This document shows positions 63,108-64,000 of a stretch of 64,000 nucleotides of DNA, piece after piece. Below the pieces are notes generated by a model. The model did not search any database, had not been told where the DNA came from, and saw only the letters and a list, made by a program, of their open reading frames with translations. The first letter of the stretch is position 1. Each line of letters opens with the position of its first letter. The position numbers were made by a program, and so were the translations under genes. This DNA is from Pseudomonadales bacterium (GTDB lineage: Bacteria > Pseudomonadota > Gammaproteobacteria > Pseudomonadales > IMCC2047): assembly GCA_024234615.1 (NCBI GenBank), contig JACKNY010000002.1:434001-498000 (forward strand), written 5' to 3'.

Positions 63108-63881
63108 ATGCTTGTTGTTATTTCGCCAGCCAAGACTTTAAATTTTGAAAGTCCCGCTCGAACCACTGCCAGTTCTATGCCCACGTTCTTAAAGGATTCA
63201 GAACAACTGATTCGGCAATTGCGAAAATTTTCTCCCTCAGAAATTGCGGAGTTAATGAACCTAAGCGATAAATTAGCGGTACTTAACAGCACTCGTTACG
63301 AAAGCTGGAAACTGCCTTTCACCGCAAAAAATGCTAAACAAGCCATGCTCGCTTTTCGTGGAGACGTTTACCTAGGCTTGGATGCTGATAGTTTCACTAA
63401 AAAAGATGACGAGTTTGCGCAACTGCATTTACGAATTCTCTCAGGTCTTTATGGCGTGTTAAAGCCATTGGACTTAATCCAACCATATCGGCTTGAAATG
63501 GGAACTTCTTTAAATACCAGACACGGTAATAATTTGTACCGGTTCTGGGACGATAAAATCACCAATTATTTAAATGCTGAACTTGCTACCCACCAAGATG
63601 GCACTTTGATTAATCTAGCCTCCAACGAGTACTTTAAAGTTTTGCAGACCAAAAAGCTGGATGCAGATATTGTTACTCCGATTTTTAAGGACAAGAAAAA
63701 TGGTCAGTACAAAGTCATTAGTTTTTTTGCTAAAAAGGCGCGCGGCATGATGGCACGCTTTATCATTAAAAAGAAAATTCAGACGCCAGAGGGTATTAAG
63801 CTGTTTGATGTTGGCGGCTATTCTTTTAACCCAGAATTTTCATCCGAAAAAGATTGGGTATTCACCCGCGAAGAACAATAG
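63108..63881 (+). CDS. yaaA: Peroxide stress protein YaaA
   Basis: 257 residues. MLVVISPAKTLNFESPA at the start, LSGLYGVLKPLDLIQPYRLEMGT in the middle and DVGGYSFNPEFSS at the end match YaaA, which binds DNA and limits iron-driven damage under peroxide stress. It stands alone. The start ATG follows CTGGAGATCGC with a good ribosome site (GGAG, 6 bases). Confidence 0.95.
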   Translation: MLVVISPAKTLNFESPARTTASSMPTFLKDSEQLIRQLRKFSPSEIAELMNLSDKLAVLNSTRYESWKLPFTAKNAKQAMLAFRGDVYLGLDADSFTKKDDEFAQLHLRILSGLYGVLKPLDLIQPYRLEMGTSLNTRHGNNLYRFWDDKITNYLNAELATHQDGTLINLASNEYFKVLQTKKLDADIVTPIFKDKKNGQYKVISFFAKKARGMMARFIIKKKIQTPEGIKLFDVGGYSFNPEFSSEKDWVFTREEQ

Positions 63882-63919
63882 CTGGAAGTTAGAAAAGATA
63901 ATATCAGAGAACTCATCGA

Positions 63920-63957
63920 AGAGTGTTCTGTATATTACATTTGAACACCCTTTTTGT
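63920..63957 (+). terminator. Probable terminator of yaaA
   Basis: AGAGTGTTC and GAACACCCT pair with one mismatch around a 14-base loop, followed by TTTTTG, about 40 bp after the yaaA stop. Confidence 0.4.
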
Positions 63958-64000
63958 TTCGTCAGTATAATCAGATCTAGGGAGCGAAGCGGATACGAGC

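Noticed and set aside
1..64000. CRISPR arrays, prophage, IS elements or defence islands
   Set aside because: No spaced direct repeats, transposase, integrase, phage structural or Cas-like proteins were seen; apart from the nadB/ygfX duplication the window is continuous housekeeping DNA.
1..64000. tRNA or rRNA genes
   Set aside because: No tRNA- or rRNA-like sequence stood out by eye in the intergenic gaps; a covariance scan was not possible, so a missed tRNA cannot be ruled out.

Overview
The window looks like a chromosomal segment of a gammaproteobacterium, probably of the Cellvibrionales/Pseudomonadales side. This is inferred from gene order: rplS-trmD-rimM-rpsP-ffh next to a CcsA-like protein and a CorC-like protein; dsbC, hom, thrC, recJ, prfB, lysS in series; dapA-bamC-MBL hydrolase-purC; and rpoE-rseABC divergent from nadB with ygfX-sdhE and ygfZ nearby. 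Composition is moderate in GC and coding density is high. I saw no prophage, IS element, CRISPR array, rRNA or tRNA gene.

Layout. 1-5.4 kb: the 3' part of an MFS transporter, a 57-residue zinc-ribbon protein, a membrane-anchored Ser/Thr kinase-like protein whose catalytic Asp is Asn, DUF3301 and DUF2288 proteins, the nucleoside phosphorylase PpnP and a 72-residue orphan. 5.4-9.6 kb: an RND efflux permease and its adaptor. 9.7-14.1 kb: a Cys-rich protein, a DUF364 protein, a rhomboid protease, a DUF3775 protein, then a CueR-type regulator with a MerR-type operator in front of a Cu/Zn efflux permease. 14.3-21.4 kb: glycerate kinase, a secreted cupin, a membrane-anchored unknown, a radical SAM protein and a glycerol-3-phosphate module (phosphodiesterase, short GlpD-like oxidase, convergent FGGY kinase). 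21.5-25.1 kb: purC, an MBL hydrolase, bamC and dapA. 25.2-28.5 kb: bcp and the sigma-E envelope stress operon. 28.8-35.5 kb: nadB, a 559-bp tandem duplication, ygfX-sdhE, ygfZ, an HDOD protein, folD and an enoyl-CoA hydratase. 35.7-39.5 kb: cobalamin-type ABC uptake genes and a MobA-like protein. 39.5-46.3 kb: a Rieske protein, two diguanylate cyclases, ung, lysS and prfB with its programmed frameshift. 46.3-56.7 kb: recJ, thrC, hom, alaC, dsbC and the ribosomal/tRNA/SRP block. 56.9-63.9 kb: CcsA-like, CorC-like, Yip1, DUF1289, NUDIX and NIF3-like proteins, an LplT-PlsC fusion and yaaA.

Most of the window is ordinary housekeeping DNA. The most unusual items are (1) an apparently perfect 559-bp tandem duplication spanning the 3' ends of the convergent genes nadB and ygfX, which leaves both genes intact but adds a truncated copy of each between them; (2) the kinase-like protein with an HYN motif in place of HRD and a degraded glycine loop; (3) the compact glycerol-3-phosphate module with a GlpD lacking its C-terminal domain and a kinase with a changed substrate residue; (4) a MobA-like protein with a changed nucleotide-binding signature; and (5) a CueR-type operator placed in front of a permease instead of a copper ATPase. 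I found no convincing new multi-gene defence or mobile system.
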